64,000 nt of DNA, taken from contig CAWIOF010000002.1 in NCBI GenBank assembly GCA_963837715.1, forward strand, positions 1,488,001 through 1,552,000. Direction: 5' to 3'. The notes beneath the pieces are model-generated. The model was not told the origin of the DNA. It made no database searches and worked only from the letters and a program-made list of their open reading frames with translations. The stretch comes from JANYLB01 sp963837715 (GTDB lineage: Bacteria > Actinomycetota > Acidimicrobiia > IMCC26256 > JANYLB01). Both the position numbers and the translations under genes were made by a program. This document shows, piece after piece, positions 60,647 to 64,000 of the stretch. Each line of letters opens with the position of its first letter. The stretch's first letter is position 1.

Positions 60647-63239
60647 TCACTCGTTGGCGATCGCCTCGAGCACGCCGAGGCGCGACGCCCGCCAGGCCGG
60701 GATGATCGCGGCGATCACCCCGGCGATCGGCGAAGACCACCACGAACACCGCGAGTTGCGTCGTCGGAACGCTGAACTCGTCGACGAACTGGCCGCTCAG
60801 CGCGGTGACCACCGCCCAGCCCCAGAGCAGTCCGACGAAGAGTCCGATGATCGTCCCGATCACGGAGATGACGACCGACTCCCCGCGGATCATCCGGCGC
60901 ACCTGCCGACGGGTCATCCCCACGACGCGCAGCAGTCCGAGCTCGCGGGTCCGCTCGTACACCGAGAGCATCAACGTGTTCACGATGCCGAGCACCGCGA
61001 TCACCTCGGAGAGGAACAGGAGCGCGAAGAACACGTTGAGGAACTGGTCGATGGTGCGCTCACGTTCGGCCGCGGTACTCGTCGACCGTGTCGACCGACA
61101 CATTGGGGAACGGTCCCGCGAGCACCCGCTCGAGACCCTTGCCGACCGCTGCGAACTGGCCCGGCTCGGCCTTCACGTACACGAGCGTGTCCTGCTGCGT
61201 GCCACCGAACCCTGCCTCGAACGTGTCGAGCGCCGACCACCACGTCGACCGGGAACGCGCCGGTCACCCGGCGGTTCTCGTAGACCCCGACCACCGGGAG
61301 CTCCTGGGGGCCGATGCCGCGGGAACGACACCATCACTCGGTCGCCGACTCCCTTGCCGTAGAAGTCGGCGGCCTGTTCCGAGAGGATCGTCCCGCCCGT
61401 GGCGAGGCCATCCGAGCTTCCCTCGACGTAGCTCGAGGTTGAACACGTCGTCGATGCCCCGCGCGTTCGCGCCGGTGATCGTCTCGTTCGTCGAGCGCCG
61501 ATCCGGGCGTCGCCGAACCGCAGGGGCACGACGCGGCTGATCCCCGGCACCTCCGCCGGCCTGGCGGGCCGCTTCGGGTGAGAAGCCGGCGAACTGCGGC
61601 GCCGCGATGATGTAGTCGGCCCGGACGCTCGTCTCGAGCGAGCGTCGCACCGAGGTCTTCACCGAGTCGGCGAAGATCGCCACGAGCGACACGAGCCCGA
61701 GCCCCACGACGAGCGCGGCCGCGGTCGCCGAGGTGCGACGCGGGTTGCGCATCGCGTTGCCGCGGGCCAGCGTGCCGGTGACGCCGAGCACGGTCGGCAG
61801 CGGCCGACCGACGATCGCCGACATCCGCCGCGCCAGCAGCGGGCCGAGCACGACCAGCCCGAGGAAGACCACGAACCCGCCGGTGAACGCGATCGCCACC
61901 GAGTACTCGGTGGTCAGGTTGCCGAGCAGCGCGAACGCGATCACCCCCGCGCCGGCGAGGAGCACCAGCGCGCCGATCACCGAGCGCCAGATCAGCGGCG
62001 CGCTGCCGGTCGGCTGCAGGTCGCTGATCGCGGCGATCGGTGCCGTGCGCGACGCCGCGGAGGGCGGGCGGGAGCGCTGCGGCGACGGTCACGCCGATCC
62101 CCACGACACCGCACGCGATGAGCGTGCGGGAGATCACGACGAGATCGGTGTCGGGCACGGTGAGGCCGAACCGCGGGAGGAGCCAGAGCAGCAGCTCGGC
62201 GAGACCGATCCCCGCAACGAATCCCACGACCGCGGCCAAGCAGGCCCACGACCGCGGCCTCGACGATCACCGACGTGATGACCTGACGACGCGACGCCCC
62301 GAGCGCCCGCACGCAGACCGAGCTCCCGCGTCCGCTGCGACACGAGGATCGTGAACGTGTTGAAGATGATGAACGCGCCGACGAACAGGCCGATCCCCGC
62401 GAAGCCGAGCAGCGCGTCGTTGAGCGTGTTCAGGAACTCGTCGACCGGCTGCTGGATCTCCGCTGCGACCTGGTCGGCCGAGGTCACCTCGTAGCCCGGT
62501 CCGAGCTGGCGGGTCAGAGCGCAGCCCGCAGCGACGAGACGACCGCACCGGGTTCCGCCTTGACGATCACCTGGTCGACGAGGCCGGGAGCGGCGAACAC
62601 CCGCTGCGCGGTCGCCGGATCGAACGCGGCGGCGCTGACCGCGCCGAGGTCGAACTGGTCGCCGAGTCCGAAGAGTCCGACGATGCGGAACTTCTCGGCC
62701 GGGCCCTGTGAGAGCACCTTCACCTCGTCGCCGACCTCGAAGCCGTTGCGCTGCGCGGTGCCCTGGTCCATCACCACCTCGCCGTCGCGCTCGGGCGGGC
62801 GGCTCTCACCGTCGTCGAGGATGCGCAACGGGCCGACGGCACCGTCGGGCGACGACCACGAGAAGCCGAGCGACGGCGCACCGCCGGAACCGATCGCGGT
62901 CTTGCCGTCCTTCTGCACGAACTGCGCGTAGCCCTGGAGCGACCCCTCCGCCGCGGCGACCCCCGGGACCCGGCGGACCTGGTCGATCACGCCGTCGGGC
63001 ATCCGGGCCCGGGTGGTGAGGCCGCCGTCGTCGCCGTTGGTGCCGAACGGCGCCTGGCTGCGCACGATGAGATCGACGTTCACCGCGGTCTGGGCGAAGA
63101 TCTGCCCGAACGACTGCTTCAGGGTGTCGGTGAGCACATACGTCCCGCTCACGAACGCGACACCGAGCACGATCGCCAGAGCGGTGAGGGTGAGACGCAC
63201 CTTCCGCGCGAAGAGGCCCCGGACGGTCGCCTTCCACAT
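60647..63239 (-). CDS. MacB/FtsX-type ABC transporter permease, at least eight frameshifts
   Basis: This is a long FtsX-family permease in which both repeats are present: ATVRGLFARKVRLTLTALAI at the start, VDEFLNTLNDALLGFAGIGL, then a second set with RGNAMRNPRRTSATAAALVV and TIDQFLNVFFALLFLSEVIA, ending LGVLEAIANE. The frame changes near 62515, 62310, 62240, 62060, 61560, 61500, 61430, 61310, 61240, 61080 and 60730, so the open frames cover only parts. Most are mended by removing one base; the one near 62515 needs a base added. The intact protein would be about 860 aa, the size of actinobacterial FtsX-like permeases of LolCDE/MacB type. Its ATPase is not in this window. Confidence 0.78.
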
Positions 63240-63335
63240 CGGCGCTGATTCTCCCCCATCGCGGCCCGACCTCGGGTCGCGTCGCCAGGTTCTACGATCC
63301 GGGCCGAGGAAGGCCTACCGACGAAGGGACGCCTC
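63240..63335. promoter_or_regulatory. Divergent promoter region
   Basis: 96 bp separating the FtsX-type permease from the SDR gene. ggtttctacgatc-like sequence near 63290-63298 (ttctacgat) is a possible -10 for the SDR gene. No palindrome is visible. Confidence 0.35.
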
Positions 63336-64000
63336 ATGGGAATGCTCGACGGACACCGCGCCGCGATCACCGGCGGAGGCTCAGGGATCGGACGGGCCAC
63401 CGCCCGACGGATGGCGGCCGAGGGTGCCCGCGTCTCGGTGCTCGACGTCGACGGCGATTCCGCCGCGGTCGTCGCCAAGGAGATCGACGGGCACGCCTAC
63501 GGCGTCGACGTCACCGATTACGACGGCCTCGAGTCGGCCCTGCAGGATGCCGCCGAGGCGATGGGTGGCCTCTCGCTCCTCTTCAACAACGCCGGGACCG
63601 GCACGATCGGCCACATCCACGAGACCACGCTCGACGAGTGGTCCCGCCTCATCGCGATCAACCTCACCGGCGTCTTCCACGGCTTCCGGGCCGGGGTGCC
63701 GCTGATCCGGGCGACCGTCGGTGATTCCGGTGGCGGCGCGATCGTGAGCACGTCGTCGATCAGCGGGACCCGCCCCGCCGCCGGTGAGGCGGCGTACTCG
63801 GCCGCGAAGGCCGGCGTCGCGGCGATGACCGCCAACGCCGCGCTCGAGTACGGACCCGAGATCCGCGTCAACGCCGTGGCCCCCGGGATGATCCGCACCG
63901 CGCTCACCGCACCGCTGCTCGGCGGCTTCCCCGACATCTCGGAACGCTACGAGCAGGCCACGCCGGTCGGCCGCCTCGGCGAACCCGAGGACATCGCCGA
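63336..64000 (+). CDS. Short-chain dehydrogenase/reductase, cut by window end (221 aa seen)
   Basis: A classical SDR using NAD(P). The cofactor loop is AAITGGGSGIGRATARRMAA (G-x3-G-x-G), the second strand VSVLDVDGD suggests NAD preference, LLFNNAGTGTIG is the N-N-A-G motif, and the catalytic serine and Y-x-x-x-K lie in IVSTSSISGTRPAAGEAAYS and AAKAGVAAMTANAALEYGPE. RVNAVAPGMIRTALTAPLLG follows. The last visible residues are VGRLGEPEDIA, about 25-30 residues before the usual end. The ATG at 63336 is preceded by a purine-rich GAAGGGACG stretch. Substrate unknown. Confidence 0.92.
   Translation, partial: MGMLDGHRAAITGGGSGIGRATARRMAAEGARVSVLDVDGDSAAVVAKEIDGHAYGVDVTDYDGLESALQDAAEAMGGLSLLFNNAGTGTIGHIHETTLDEWSRLIAINLTGVFHGFRAGVPLIRATVGDSGGGAIVSTSSISGTRPAAGEAAYSAAKAGVAAMTANAALEYGPEIRVNAVAPGMIRTALTAPLLGGFPDISERYEQATPVGRLGEPEDIA

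Overview
The window is about 70% GC, with densely packed genes, many 1-11 bp ATGA/GTGA overlaps, frequent GTG starts and few T-rich terminators. The gene content fits a free-living aerobic actinobacterium: a homodimeric AceE-type pyruvate dehydrogenase, P450, a UvrA2-like ATPase, PPK2, KhtTU-like K+/H+ antiport, and SNF2 plus SWIM proteins. A lineage such as Acidimicrobiia is a guess from style and cannot be proved here. At least fourteen genes are split by single-base frameshifts whose flanks join into sensible protein families. Most need one base removed. The simplest reading is residual indel errors in a draft or metagenome assembly, so these genes are annotated as whole spans with the break noted.

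Layout. 0.1-3.6 kb: a minus-strand group (unknown protein, NTF2-like protein, PPK2, small membrane protein, acyl-CoA-dehydrogenase-like flavoprotein) facing a UvrA2-like gene (3.8-6.2 kb). 6.5-8.8 kb: a small integrated element in a tRNA-Val(CAC) gene. It is bounded by a 43-bp direct repeat of the tRNA 3' half and carries an AbiE-type toxin-antitoxin pair, an inverted-repeat operator and the remnant of a tyrosine recombinase. 8.8-12.1 kb: an amidoligase/GCS-like protein, membrane-anchored proteins, a nitroreductase. 12.1-14.8 kb: aceE. 14.9-26.4 kb: a surface-polysaccharide locus (CapD/PglF-like dehydratase, DegT aminotransferase, WecA-like phosphoglycosyltransferase, two GNATs, two GT4 glycosyltransferases, polysaccharide deacetylase, UDP-sugar dehydrogenase), with an epimerase at 30.1 kb. 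26.6-30.1 kb: sulfate activation (Rrf2 regulator, cysQ, cysD, cysN). 31.2-34.3 kb: KhtTU-like antiporter and inorganic pyrophosphatase. 34.4-37.6 kb: two exported beta-propeller proteins. 37.7-40.1 kb: an ABC exporter.

40.2-46.5 kb is the most unusual part. A lysylphosphatidylglycerol-synthase-type flippase gene is divergent from a five-gene overlapping operon. The operon encodes an OpuAC-like lipoprotein, a 736-residue protein joining a catalytically dead PAP2 membrane domain to an intact protein-kinase-like domain and an exported cysteine-rich tail, and then three PAP2 phosphatases with complete active sites. This looks like a membrane-lipid or isoprenoid-phosphate kinase/phosphatase/flippase module.

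46.5-50.6 kb: a SNF2 ATPase and SWIM zinc-finger pair, heavily frameshifted. 50.6-57.0 kb: GH16 lipoprotein, PAS-GGDEF-EAL protein, a divergent amidohydrolase/P450 pair. 57.3-64 kb: CPA1-type antiporter, tRNA-Val(GAC), subtilisin-like lipoprotein, a multiply broken FtsX-type permease, and the start of a short-chain dehydrogenase cut by the window end. No rRNA, CRISPR array, insertion sequence or replication origin was seen.
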